A model generated the notes under the pieces. The model had not been told where the DNA came from. It was given only the letters and a program-made list of their open reading frames with translations, and ran no database searches. Below, one piece after another: positions 1 to 11,976 of a DNA stretch of 64,000 bases. The translations under genes were made by a program, and so were the position numbers. The DNA comes from Nageia nagi. Its lineage: Eukaryota > Pinophyta. How positions within the stretch are numbered: position 1 is the first letter of the stretch; each line of letters starts with the position of its first letter. The stretch is taken from contig JBITNC010000001.1 of the NCBI GenBank assembly GCA_050084985.1, forward strand, positions 183,024,001 to 183,088,000, read 5' to 3'.

Positions 1-728
1 GGAGACCATGATTGGGAGCATTGGGAAGCTAGATTGGCATAGGTGTGGTGGTTTATGCAACTAGGGAGACACCTATGATTATACATAGCAACTATTATCT
101 CTATGTACTTGTGCCATGACAAGATCATATCCTCATTTCCACTTAGGTTTTATGGGTGGTCCAAGAGATATACAAGAGAGGCATGCAATTTGCATGGGTA
201 TCCCTTATCTTGGCTTAATTGTATAGGGACCTATATAACTTTACTACCATCAATAAGTTCAACATGACTATTGCACATGCCAGTATTCTCTAGGCTTGGG
301 TCTATGAGAAGATCATAATGATCAGGTTAGTTAGGTTACAAAGGGCTCAGGAAGACCCAAGAGATATTTTCCTAACATGTTGGGTGTCAATAGTTTGCAA
401 ATATATATATTTGCACTCTATAGAGGCTAGTTAGAGGGAGATAAATAGGCTATAGGTGGAGGTCCTTATTTGGGTTTCATATATAGACTATGTGTGGGAG
501 GTGGATTCCCACCAACTAGTATGGGTTGATAGGAGTGTTTCCTCTAGATTTAGAGGAAGGTGGTAGAGCTTTTCCACCCATAGAAAGTGTTGAGATAGTT
601 TAGGATCTAAAAAGGGATCCCACTAGTTCCAGTATTCTATTCTTGCTACTTGGAAAAGAGGGATACACTAGTGAGAGTAGAGGTGATTCTGACATGGAAG
701 CTTCTTGGGTGGAGCCCATAGTACATGA
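1..728 (+). pseudogene. Plant mobile domain (PMD) pseudogene, first part
   Basis: The plus strand encodes a decayed stretch of the plant mobile domain (aminotransferase-like, MAIN/MAIL family). Around 205-325 the frame reads LILA*LYRDLYNF, followed by AHASIL*AWVYEKI, which lines up with the minus-strand PMD at 28300-28450 (LAILA*LYHDLHSL and HSMIL*VWAYDHI). Stops fall where glutamine is expected. The N-terminal part of the domain lies outside the window, and frameshifts are present further on. PMD proteins act in transcriptional and heterochromatin silencing and are also often carried by transposons; here it lies antisense to the gag at 2768-5055. A solo LTR interrupts it at 728/729. Confidence 0.7.
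608..728 (+). other. Low-similarity tail of the PMD frame before the solo LTR
   Basis: This stretch ends in the solo-LTR target site CATGA. A reading frame can be followed across that site into 1355 onward when one target copy is removed, which supports the two halves having once been a single gene. No separate domain was recognised here. Confidence 0.35.
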
Positions 729-1359
729 TGTAGATGCCTAAAAGTGAGTTATTATTTATTATATAATTTATTTTAGAGCTTCAATTATGTATTATGTAAA
801 AAGGGGTAAGAATACCCAAAGCTATGTAATTCATGTAATGGACCATTATATTATGACCTTGGGGTAAAATATTTAATAGAAGTGTTGATATATGAAGAAA
901 TCAAAGGCAACACAATGAAAAGGGGGAGAGGATCATCTTTGGAGGAGGTTAGAGATGGAAAAATAGGAGAACAAAGAGGAGTATCAAAGGGAGACTCTAG
1001 AAAATATAATATAACTTTGTAATGTGCAAACATTATTTCTAAAATATATCTTATATGTATATATTTCATTTATTTGTATTCATATTATTTTGTTGCACTT
1101 GTAATTTTACTTCTTCCATGCTATTAGTGGTGTGCCTCATTTAGGCTTCCAATGACATGCAATTGTATGAATGCATATTTGTTTTTAATGTATGATGTCA
1201 TTAATTTACTGAACATGTAATCAAGATAAAATGAACATGTATGCCCTTTAATCATTATTGTCATATTTTGGATATATGTCAATAAAACTAAGTAGTCCCA
1301 ATAATACATTAGTTAACCCCCATTAATAATTACATGCATTATTTTGGGTCTACACATGA
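724..1359. repeat. 5-bp target duplication CATGA around the solo LTR
   Basis: CATGA occurs at 724-728 and again at 1355-1359, directly outside the TG...CA ends of the LTR. This is the 5-bp duplication made by Ty3/gypsy integrases. Confidence 0.85.
729..1354 (+). mobile_element. Solo LTR of the 19360-35766 Ty3/gypsy family
   Basis: The 626-bp sequence starts TGTAGATGCCTAAAAGTG and ends TTTTGGGTCTACA. It matches the LTRs at 19360-19978 and 35147-35766 in order and length, including the segment near 1120-1180 (gtgtgcctcatttaggctt) and the terminal attattttgggtctaca. Perfect CATGA copies flank it and no internal sequence is present, so it is a solo LTR left by recombination between two LTRs. It sits inside the PMD pseudogene. 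Short open frames within it are chance. Confidence 0.85.
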
Positions 1360-2110
1360 TGAGGTAATAGATATATCCATGGTGCTTCGAGTGGCTAGTG
1401 GATACAATGCATGGTGGTTAGGATTCTATCCTACTACTCTAGGCATGGATGAGAATGAGGAGGAGGAATATAGTGAGGTATCCTCAAAGGATGATTCATA
1501 TTAGGTTAAAAACCCTATGTATAATGTGCCCATGCAATATGAGAGTGAGAGAGTGATAACAACATATTTAGTGGCACTAGCCAAGGCTATGTTGATCATG
1601 ACACTAGGTAAATAACTAATATTTTGTCAATTTTTTTTTTGTAATTTCAATATGAATAATATTTTATTAATATAGCTATTTTTTATAGGGGAGACTGAGA
1701 GGTGTATTATAGACCTTGAGCCTGAGAATGTGAGGAAATAATTTGAGGCCTAGGTCATAGAGTTATAGGTTACTCTTGTAGTCCAAGACACATAGATTGC
1801 GACCCTAGAGAAATATGTGAAGAAGTTATAGGAGAGGATGGTGATGCCTCCTCTAGACCAACAATGGGCTTTTATTCAAAGCCAAATGGACAAAATTGAG
1901 CAAAAGGAGAAGGAGACATCCATTCTTAGGGTGAAGTATGATAGGGAAAATGCCCTCCTACCAAGATAGGGGATCACAACTAATGGTATCTCAGGGGGAG
2001 TGTCAATTTCGAGGGCTAGTGGTAGTATCTAGAGAGTTTAATAGAGGATGAGGGATACTATCAATAGTGGTAGTAGTATCCACCAGTAGTAAGGCCCTAG
2101 TCTTTGTACC
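1355..2110 (+). pseudogene. PMD-gene 3' part with acidic stretch, intron and coiled-coil tail
   Basis: The plus-strand frame continues after the solo LTR with an aromatic segment (ASGYNAWWLGFYP), an acidic run near 1450-1500 (DENEEEEYSEVSS), and after a probable intron (GT at 1608, AG at 1688 after a T-rich tract) a charged, heptad-like region (1700-1960). A Gly/Ser-rich end follows (about 1975-2100). The minus-strand PMD gene at 27190-28985 has the same order: acidic run, intron, charged coiled-coil-like part, Gly/Ser tail. Several in-frame stops show it is dead. Confidence 0.55.
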
Positions 2111-2767
2111 ATCCCAAATTGTACATTATTATTTTGATATATATATATATATATATGATTATTTTGGTTCAAAATTTATTTTAAAATGCATTTGATATAT
2201 TTTATTTATGTTGTGAATGGTTTAGTTTATATTTACACCATGTGTTTGCATAGAACAATAGTCAACAAAGTACAAGTTTAAGAAATAAACCATTCCATAA
2301 AGAACCATGCACATAATTTATCAATTTTAATGAATCCATTCTTTCATATTGTGACATATTAATCCATAATAAACCACTAAAAATTTACAAATGATAATGC
2401 AATAATCAAGTAAGCCACTTAACCATACTCCAAGGTACCATAACAAATAAGCAAAATTTTTTTTTTACCCCTATTTAATCTATATGTTCATCATTTTAAT
2501 GAATTACAAATGAATTAAGCATCAATGAAATACTATTCTTTTTTAATTTATCTTGGTAAATGCACATAGTTAATGGATGAAAAAGGAGGGTACACTACTA
2601 GTGATGTAGAATTAGATCATAAGAACATGAAACTAAAGAAATAGTGCTAGTATAATTTCCCATAAGATAGAAAAAAATGAATATACATATACAATGAACA
2701 ACAATTCATAATGGCTAAGCAAATAAATAATCTTGCTAATGTACACTACAATTAGGATTATCATTTT
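2111..2767. other. AT-rich spacer, no gene
   Basis: This stretch between the antisense PMD remnant and gag holds a short TA dinucleotide run (about 2137-2156) and poly-T/A tracts. I saw no coding similarity or LTR sequence in it. Confidence 0.5.
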
Positions 2768-5055
2768 TCAAGAAATAACCTTACATACTTGAGATGGTTT
2801 AGTAGCCAATATATATTTTATAGAGGTAGGAACAAAGATAGGTACCTTTGTTTTTGCTTTTTGCACGTTGTTGATTGCATAAGGATAGTTATGCATGTTG
2901 TTAGCAATGTTGAATTCCATACCTTATCCATTATTCTTTAAGCTAATATTTTTGCATCCATGTTTGTGAGTAAAATAATAATTCATATCATGTGAAGTAC
3001 TTACCATTCCAGTGTAGCCTCTTGGTTGTGAAGGAGGTAAGGGATTTGTGAATACCCCTAGCTATCCATTATCAAGATATATAGGTCCATCATCAACATC
3101 AGTATTATCATCCATCATAATGGCCTTTTTATCGATAAAATATTGAATAATATATCTTAGAGTCCTACAATTTCATATTATATGTCCAAACACTTTGTGA
3201 TAATTGCAAAATTCTTCATATCTAAAATTCTTAGGAACACCATTAGGAAATTTTTTATCAATAATGGGTTGAAGCTTAATAAAATCTTCTTTGATTAAAA
3301 CATTGAGAATATTATCAATAGTATCAATCAATGGTGTAAACTTCCTTTTAAGTTTCCCTTTTTGTTCAACATTGTTCACTTTAGTTTTCTTACAATTTTT
3401 AGGAGTTTGAACATTCTTTGCATATTTTGGTATTTTAGAGTATTGTTACACATAGCATATAACTTTTTAATACAAGATTCTTTTTTAAACAAAACATACA
3501 TCATTTTACCTAATATCATATCATAATTAGAGATAACCAAAATTTTATGCATAGGTAACAAAGCATTTGCAAATGTTCATTCAAATCTTGCTCATGAATA
3601 GTAATTTTATTGCTAGTACATTTCTATACTTTCACAAAATCATGTACAAATTGATTAAGCAATTGCTTAATTTGACACAAATATTTGAAATGAACCTTTT
3701 TTTAGTAATATTATATTTGAAATACTATAAAAATTGATGGACCAAATCCTCATATCTATCAATGCTCTTTTTAGGAAGCAAAAAATACCATTTTAATGCA
3801 TCATCTTTCAAACTATGTGATAAAAATTTAGCAAGCATATCTCTATCATGTATATATTTCATGGCTTCTTCTTGAAACTTTCTAACATGCATCTTAGGAT
3901 CTTGCAAACCATTAAATTTTGTAAATTTAATACTCTTTTTCCCAGTAAGCATTTTAAAAAGAATTCTATCTATTAAAGGTATTTTTAGATAAAATAAGAA
4001 ATCATCCTCATCACCAATAAGGAATTCCATTTCTAAATTTTTTATTTGTTACTTAGTTGAGGGGTTTGAGGTGGAACATTTACTTCTCTAAATTCATTCT
4101 CTTTAAAAATAACAAATGGACCTATGCTATGTATCTTTTCATGTTCAATTTTGTTAATAAGTTTTACTAAAAAGTTTATTTATTTCTCAAAAGGATCCAA
4201 ATGAAAAGGAGTAGTCTCTTATATGTCATAAATAATTTCAACTTTAATATTATGCTCTTCTAATGTCCAATCAAGATGTTTCTCATAAGCATAATCAATA
4301 ATCTTTGAAACTTCTTTTCATAACTTATTGTCAAGATTATCATCTTGTATGATAGCCTTACCTTTAGAAAACATACCTTTTGTGAAATAATCAAGCTTTA
4401 GGATGAGGTGTTCATAATCATCATCTTCATCTTCTATACCACTATCCTTAACTTCTTTGCTTGGAGGTTGTGTGATATTAGAATTTGCCTTAGGATGAGC
4501 TACTTTCTCAACCTCATTCACACCATCCACAACATTTTCATAGGAAGATAAACCATTAACAACCTTTATATTAATATCAAAAGCACTATATCACATGGAT
4601 CTTGCATTCTCATATGAAAATAAGCTATCCAATGATTTTGAGGCTACAAAAGCTTCCTATAAGAGATCATAATTTGTTAGAATGTAAATAATAATTTCAA
4701 CATTATGAGTAAAAAATATTCTTACCTTTGTATATCAGATAACACTTCTTATATAGATCTAACATGAGTAGGAGTTCTATCTAATTTAGAAATTTTACCA
4801 TTACTCTCATCAGAATCATTATCATGACTATTTAAACTTACAATTTCAAATTCAGATTGATTGACATTTGAAACAAATCTATTGGAAATTTCACCAATAA
4901 TATCAATTTTAGAGGTTATGGATTCAATATCACTATGAGCATTAGGATGAGGTTCATGTAGAGGTAGGTCAAGATTATGCCTAACACTTCTCCAAATATC
5001 ATTAAAATGAACCTTCCCTTTAGATGCCTTAGGTTTTTCTACATTTAAATCCATC
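2768..5055 (-). pseudogene. gag: gag pseudogene (Ty3/gypsy type) of the left element
   Basis: Gag makes the particle that packages element RNA. From an ATG at 5055 the minus strand gives an acidic N-terminal part (to 4749 in one frame), a second piece (4530-4318), and the retrotrans_gag core at 4030-3725 with FNGLQDPKMHVRKFQEEA, DMLAKFLSHSLKDDALKWYF and SIDRYEDLVHQFL. Later come PMHKILVISNYDMI (3555-3510), KRKFTPLIDTIDNIL (about 3350-3300), and a zinc-knuckle remnant FCNYHKVFGHI (3210-3175), followed by NC and IDKKAI in frame. The tail ends at a stop at 2768. At least three frameshifts plus stops make it non-functional. It is related to the gag at 24527-26655. Confidence 0.85.
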
Positions 5056-5207
5056 TTTTGGAAATAAGTAGAGAAAACACTAATTTTATCTTTTTCTATA
5101 GCTATTATCTAAAGAACTTCTAGTAGGGGGATGAATAATAGCAAAAATGGATTCATAAATTTTCAAAAGGATGCCCTAGATCAAAACCTAGGTGTGTAAG
5201 ATTTTTA

Positions 5208-5219
5208 GGTTCACCAAAA
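5208..5219 (-). other. Primer-binding site (left element)
   Basis: The minus strand reads TTTTGGTGAACC directly after the LTR end (TCTAGA at 5225-5220). The same motif follows four other LTRs in the window. TGG is the complement of the tRNA CCA end; the tRNA itself was not identified. Confidence 0.7.
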
Positions 5220-5947
5220 TCTAGAACCAAAAAAGTGTAATTAATGAATAAATACAAAAATAAATAAATGGTATACTAATACAATATTTATACTCAAATA
5301 TCATATTCACAACAAATTTACATGAAACATATAAATCTGATACAGAGTGGGCCTATAGGAAAATAATGTACAATCCTTATAATGGAACAATAATGAATCT
5401 CTAAAGGACTATGATTGAAATTCAAATGTGATTGCAACAAATGTTTGCTATAATGATCACATGAGCCATTCCCTGAAATATGGACCTCCTGATCTACACA
5501 ATGCATGCTATTCATAGTGTAGGATATGCACATCATTGGATACATGGAACTTGATGTTTTGTATGACATGCAAAAGAGATATTACAAAGCTTAGAGAGTA
5601 TAACAAGTTCTCAATATAGGTGGCATTAAAAGACACCATAAGTTGGATGTTTGGGATAACCATCTATCAGAGAGATCTAATAAGGATGTCAACCTTCACT
5701 TTTCATATTTATAACATGTAAGGAAATACAAAGGGGTAAAACTAACATATAGTAATAACAATGACATTTGTATATTTAAGATAACTTAAAATATGAACCA
5801 TGGTATATAATATTGCATTGGTCCTAGCACATGGTATTGCAATATAATGGAAATGTATCTTGATTTATGTAATATTGTCAATTAATCATTTAATGAGCCT
5901 AAATATGGTTTATTAAATAAATAATAAATCATTTTTTGGTGTATACA
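5220..5947 (-). mobile_element. 5' LTR of the left gag/PMD element
   Basis: On the minus strand the LTR starts TGTATACACCAAAAAATG at 5947 and ends at 5220 just before the primer-binding site, about 728 bp. The first 50 bases loosely resemble the 5' ends of the other LTRs here (TGTAGAC-CCTAAAAATG then a TTATT-rich run), but the rest differs. The start is defined by TG plus the primer-site end only, because the 3' LTR is outside the window. The open frame at 5318-5569 inside it is chance. Confidence 0.65.
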
Positions 5948-8900
5948 CATAGATCAAAGTATAACAAAATCTATATATGATAGGTTGAATAAAGAGACAC
6001 TAGTTAAAGGACCAAAGTATTTTACCACCAATCAAGGATTTTGAATCATATCATGATTTCTTATGCACAACCCTTACACCTTTATAGATGGTAGATCTAA
6101 TGCCAAGGATCCTCCTTGAACTTTTGGTTCATATGGATCAATTTGTTGTCATCAAATATAAAGGTAGATAATTGTGCACAATAAAAAGAGCATTAAATCA
6201 TTTAAATAAATAAATAATTAGAAATACCTAAAAGGTATATTTTAATTAAATTAAAATTCCTTTTTAGATGTTAACACACTCTCCATAAATCCTAGATGTT
6301 ATCATGATTCACCTATTATTTCTTTCATAAATGAAAAAAAAGTATTTTATTGTAAAGGTATATCTTTTGAAATCTTTGATATAGCAGTCTACTTCTCAAT
6401 GAACTATCCTAAAACATTTCGATGTAAGTCATTTAAGAATACACCATTGGTAAAGTCAATAATAAAATTATTATGATATGTTTCCAATCAATTCCTATAT
6501 CCTTCCCTATCATTATTAAAAATTCGGATGTCATGACCCTCTATTTTGCCTTCTCACCTTTCACATCTCTTACTTGAGTATTTTGGCATTGGATATTTAT
6601 ATTGAGTATTTGAGAATTCAAAGGTATCATTTAAGTGTGTGAGAACTTAATTTCACCAATTAAGTATTTAAAATTATTTAAGAACCCATCTTAGTCTTTG
6701 GGCCTTTGATTATATCAATCGAATAGGCAAGTAGGTGATTAAAAACCTTTAGATTTTGGAACTTTGTATAACAAGTATAGAAGCATATTCTTTTACAATG
6801 GTTGAATCGATTACTTGAATTATAATTCACATGGTATATTGAGGCATTAACCTACCACCATGTTGAATACCTTGGGACACTTAAATTATTTTCAAAATAT
6901 ATTGACTAATTCTCCTTGAATTTGCTTTTGAACTTTGCATATTTATTAAACAATGTTTAGGAGACCTTTTGAGATATATTATTATCTTTCAATTGCCATA
7001 ACCTTTTTTTGAATTCTTATATTTTGAAGGTAAATTCAAAATTATTAATTTAAAATTTTTGTTTAAAATTAGAATTTATGCTTTTCTTGCATTGGTAAGA
7101 GTATACCAAGGGTAATTCTATAATCAAAGCATTTGATGTGATTGATCCCTTTGATTTGCAAAAAAAATTACATTTATATTACACCAAAATATCATAAGGG
7201 GTGTGTATTATGAGTTGAAACTATGGAGAGCATTGGTTGTTTAAAAATAAAATAAATAAAAAATAAAAGGGAAATTAAATTGAGATGTTGAATTCTTTCT
7301 CAAGTGTGAACATTGGGTATCTAGAGGAGAAAAGGGAAAAAGAATTAGGGCTTCAAAAATAAACCTCTTTAAAAAAAAAAACCTAAGTAATTTTTCACCA
7401 TGTTGGAGAAGGAGAGAAGAGGGGAACTATGGGAGAAGAAACCCTATCTACCATGGATGGGTTGTTAGCAAGTTTTGAGCCTATAACTCCTAATCCATTA
7501 TTGTTTTGGCACTATAAATCATATGGGGGAGGAAGAAAAATGTGATGACTATTGTACCCACATTTTGGGAGCCTTTTGGCATGGAAAATCATGATTTTAG
7601 GGATGAAAAGGAATCTTGGCACCATGAGGGAAAATTAAAAATGAAATTTGTACATAGTGGGAACTTTCTAGTGCTTCAAACGTGATTCATAGGGGTCATT
7701 AGCTAGTTGGTAGTGTGTATGAGAAAGAGTAGATTAAATTTGCTAGGGTATACATGTTCTAGGCATTGAAGCACTTTGAAATCCAACTCATTGGAGAGAA
7801 GAGGGGCCTAGAAATTAAACCCTATGCATTTTGCTTGAGAGGGGGGATTCTTCTTATTTTTAATCTACAAATCTGGCTAGAGGGAGGTTGGGAAACCATC
7901 ACCCAAAACCATATGAATTCTAAGAAAAGGGTATTCTCTTGTGTGAATTTGTAATGTGATTCATAGCCTAACCTATCATGTAGAATTATTTTTGGACCTA
8001 TTCATTGCATAGGTTATGATAAAAGAAAGAAAATGGAGAGAGAGGAAAGGAAAAACCTATTCATTGTATTATCTTGCAAACATTTCATATTTTTTTTACC
8101 ATTTCATGGAATTACATTGTTTGGATATTATGTTGTTATGGTAGTTCCTAGTTTAGTTTAAACATGCTGAAATCATTACTTTCTTATTGGCTTAAGACCA
8201 TAATATGTGTTTGAAATCAAACCCATGGGTATGGTGAGGGTTCAAATTTAAACCTTGGAAGTTGCCTATTTTTGTTAAGAAAATAAAAAGAACTAAGTGT
8301 ACTCACATGATAGGTAGATTAAGATCAATTCTCAAAGGTCTTAACTCATTTAAATTCAAGCCTATAGGGCATGGCATTCATGACTAGGTATAATACCTTA
8401 GATTGTGACTTAAAAACCCCCAAATCCTTCCCTCTAAAAAAAAAAAAGAGAAAAAAAAGAAAAGAAAAAAAAAAGAAAGAGAGATATAAATCTATATGCA
8501 TATAAACTTTTAGATTTAATGAAACCAAAAATATTAAAACATAACTATAAGAACATGTTGGTACTAAATATTATTTGTTAGCATTTCTTTCATTTTTTAA
8601 GTTCATATAGTATTATGAGAAAGTGATGAGTTTTTGTAAATAAATTTCATTATTGCATTTATTTGAAACATTATCAGTGCGTGACCAAATTCATTGGTAA
8701 AGTGGGGCTTTCATACTTCCATAAAAAGAATAATCACCATTTTATATTTGCATTTAGCTAGGTATTAGAAGTAATGTTTTATACACCATTAGCACATCAT
8801 TATGAAACTAGTAGGATGAATGCATTGCATGGTTTTTAAAGTTGTGAAGCATGTAGGAGTTTTAGTTATATTGTAGACTCAAATTTTGACATTTCAATTT

Positions 8901-11639
8901 GGCTATGAATGACTAACATTTTGGAATCTCATCCCATTTTATTAATGTGTTTTAGAGGTTGGATTTCAGAATGATGATACCTAATTACAAGCTTTTTCAA
9001 CACCATAGATTTAGAGTTGTTTATGTTGTCTTTAGCACTTTGATGTTAGAGTTATAATTGTTTGAATTTGTTGTTGGTATTATTATACACTCATGTTCAA
9101 TCCTTTATGGAGAAACTTCATATTTATGAGTTAGTGTCATTGGAGTGGATTAATTAGTATGTTTGTAACAACCTTATCATGTTTCTTCAAATTGTTATGA
9201 GATTGATAAAATTTTCTAGTGAAGTCATGGTTGGACCTTAAAGTATCTTATATGTAAAATAGAACCTATAACTATCATATGGAATAAATTATATGGTTGT
9301 ATTTGACAAATTTAATCAAACCATGCTATTAAATAGTATACTTGATTTATGTAACCTTTTTCTTACTCAAACTCATTGGGAAATATAGATATGATCAATG
9401 TAATTTTGTACATACATTTACTATAAATCATATATCATGGACACATGTTTTTGTTATGGTACATATATTGATATGCCTTTTATTCATTTTTAAAAGCTAG
9501 TTTCTATTGTGATTTTCTTAAGCATGTGCATATTTGAGTTATATTGCCATCATGTCTAGGGTTGAATGTCAAAATAAAATCAGTTTGATAGTGTTTTAGG
9601 ATAAGGATGAAAAGAGGAATTTAATAGCCTCTAATACTAAATTCACATATATAAATATGTAGTTGATACTTTACTATACGGTTTTGAAACTTGGTCTCCT
9701 TAGGATGCATAGTAATGGAAATAAGCTTGAACACTAATCACTTCAAGGAATAGTAACTATCTAATTTGTATGCATGATTGAGAAAATTATATGAAATATA
9801 TAAATATATTTCTCTTTTTAAAATGTATTCCTTTGTATTATTAGTACAATCTATTTTGATTCACTCATTTGGACAAAGACTTGGGAATGGGCTTTTCTAT
9901 CCTTTTGGAGAGTATAATGTCTTTGGATATAAAAATGTGACATGAATAAAGTTTGATTAGAATACATGATATATTTCCCTTTTCTTAATATTACTTTCCA
10001 TATAATAGTAAAGGATCATTCTCCATATGGTTGATTTTGTATAAAATGACACCTCTGAATTTCGTATAATTTGGATAGTTTGGATAGGCTACAAACTATG
10101 GTAAGTTTAATGGTATTAAATAAATCAAAATGTATTGAATTTTGGTCAAAATTATCTTTAAAACATAATTTTATGGAATAATAAAACATCTCATAAAAAT
10201 GATTTAATCCATAGAAGTTACATCTTCTTTAGTATGACTGTTCCAAACTATGCTAGTTTCAGGTACCTATCTGTAGACATTTGCATAGCCCTTATAAGTA
10301 GGGAGTTAATTTACCCAAATGAGATGAAATTTGTATAGGATGTACTAGAAATAAAAATTCATATAAATTATAAAACTTATGCTCAACTATGTTATATAAT
10401 GGGAGTTATGGCATTATCAAGTTGACTATCCTATTTTTAACAATTTTGTAGACATAATCGATAGATGTTGGGATAGTTTAATATTATAGCTTTAAACCTG
10501 ATAAAAATGGCTGAAATTTATATGTTATCTTCTATAATTGTTCAAATTTCCAATGGTTCTTATAATTTTAAAAAAGTATGTGTATAACAAAAGTTATGAT
10601 CCTTAGAATTTGGCTATACAATTTAATAAAGTCCAAAAATTAGCAAGAAAACTTGAATGCATTGAAGGACAATGTTGTTATATTCTCATGTTGGTTGTAC
10701 ATTGGAATTTATATTGCATAATATATTCTCATGTTTTTATAATTATATTATTTCATTATAAAAATCCAAATGGAAGTTTTTATGTAGGATTTGGTTGGAC
10801 CTTAGAATAGCAACTTGGAAAAGTATGCTAGTCCTTATGATTTAAGGATGAGATTGAATATACATATGATCATTATATTCAGCCTGAACCACTAACATTT
10901 CACATGTTATTGATATTAAAAGGATTAGGGACTATTTTATATCATGTAATATCTAATTTGTTTAGATTTTTCATGGATACAAGTTGATGATTCATTTAAT
11001 GAAAAAAAATGGAAGATAATGAAATTGTTAAATGATTGAGTGATGGTTATTATGGAAATTTTTGGGGCTGTTATTCCTTATTATGACCTTACTAATGTTG
11101 AATTTTTGTATGAATAATAGCTATTACTATTACCTATAAGGTTAATAAAGACATATAACAACTATAAGAAATAAAGTGATGGAAATAAATGAATCATGTT
11201 TTCCAACATAAAGGTATTTAAAAAACATGATGATACCTTCAACATAGAGGAATTATAGGAAAACCTCTTAGATGAGGTCATATGTTGGTTTTTAAGGGTA
11301 AAGTTTTATTTCTACACCTTATAGACTTATGTACAATTTGAGACTCTTTGAGATAGAAGATAATTATAATAGTTAGGTTATTCTTTCATACCTAGTTGAG
11401 AAACTCTTAAGTAATAATCCTTTGTACAAAATGGTGATTATAAACATTCTAATAATGCTTAAATTGGACATATATGTTGAAATCATAGTAGGGGGAACAT
11501 ATAATTAATAAGAAAAATAAATCAAAAACCTATACAAAAAGCATGGAGAATTCCAATGATTTGTGGCCCATAATTGCAATAGGGTAATTGCTTTATGGAT
11601 GAACAATTTGTGTATCAATGGAAAGGTATGCTAATTGAT
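5948..11639. other. AT-rich region without a recognised gene
   Basis: I looked for retroelement, MULE and cellular-gene motifs in this 5.7-kb stretch and recognised none. It has a purine-rich tract at about 8436-8483, and a somewhat less AT-rich block at 7370-7970 whose 62-codon plus-strand frame (7766-7954) resembles nothing I know. The texture resembles long-LTR or very old transposon DNA. A flanking LTR pair was not seen. Confidence 0.4.
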
Positions 11640-11649
11640 GCATTATCCT

Positions 11650-11735
11650 AAATAAGTGCTAGTTAAGTACAAGGGTATCTTCATGGATCATTCTTAAGAA
11701 GTACTAGTTTAAGTACAAGGGTATCTTCATGAACA
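11650..11735. repeat. Two-copy direct repeat, about 43 bp
   Basis: The phrase taagtacaagggtatcttca occurs twice (about 11663 and 11710), each time preceded by a variant of gtactagtt, giving two near-identical units just upstream of the 58-bp array. Confidence 0.6.
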
Positions 11736-11755
11736 TTTATTTGATACTTTCAAGT

Positions 11756-11976
11756 AAGTAGGATGTATTCCTAGTGAGGGAAATGCCTACAACCCCATCC
11801 TTGAGTTCCAAAGAAGTAGGATGTATTCCTAGTGAGGAAATACCTAGAACTATATTCTTGAGTTCCAAGAAAGTAGGATGTATTCCCAATGAGGGAAATG
11901 CCTACAATTGTATCCTTGAGTTCTAGGGAAGTAGGATGGATTCCTAGTGAGGGAAATGCCTACAACTATATTCTTG
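11756..11976. repeat. Tandem array, 58-bp unit, nearly four copies
   Basis: Units start at 11756, 11814, 11871 and 11929, each beginning AAGTAGGATGTATTCC and containing GAGGGAAATGCCTA and CTTGAGTTC. Unit lengths are 58, 57 and 58 bp and the fourth is slightly short. No coding frame stays open through the array. Confidence 0.85.

Larger units (their letters stand above)
1..5947 (-). mobile_element. LTR element with sense gag and antisense PMD gene, cut by window edge
   Basis: Read on the minus strand, this block runs LTR (5947-5220), primer-binding site (5219-5208), gag (5055-2768), about 650 bp of AT-rich spacer, then a PMD pseudogene on the opposite strand that runs off the window at position 1. 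No protease, reverse transcriptase, RNase H or integrase was seen. The order matches the better bounded element at 23696-31493, which supports treating 1-5947 as one unit, but the second LTR lies outside the window and no target duplication can be checked. The LTR is not closely similar to that of the 23696-31493 element. Unit membership of the PMD part is inference. Confidence 0.6.

Noticed and set aside
1124-1309. 61-codon minus-strand open frame
   Set aside because: It lies inside the solo LTR and is not kept in the matching LTRs at 19360 and 35147.
7766-7954. 62-codon plus-strand open frame
   Set aside because: No similarity to a known family, no partner copy and no clear splice or start context; treated as chance in a less AT-rich block.
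8346-8528. Hydrophobic minus-strand frame with many Phe
   Set aside because: Produced by the purine tract at about 8436-8483; low-complexity artefact.
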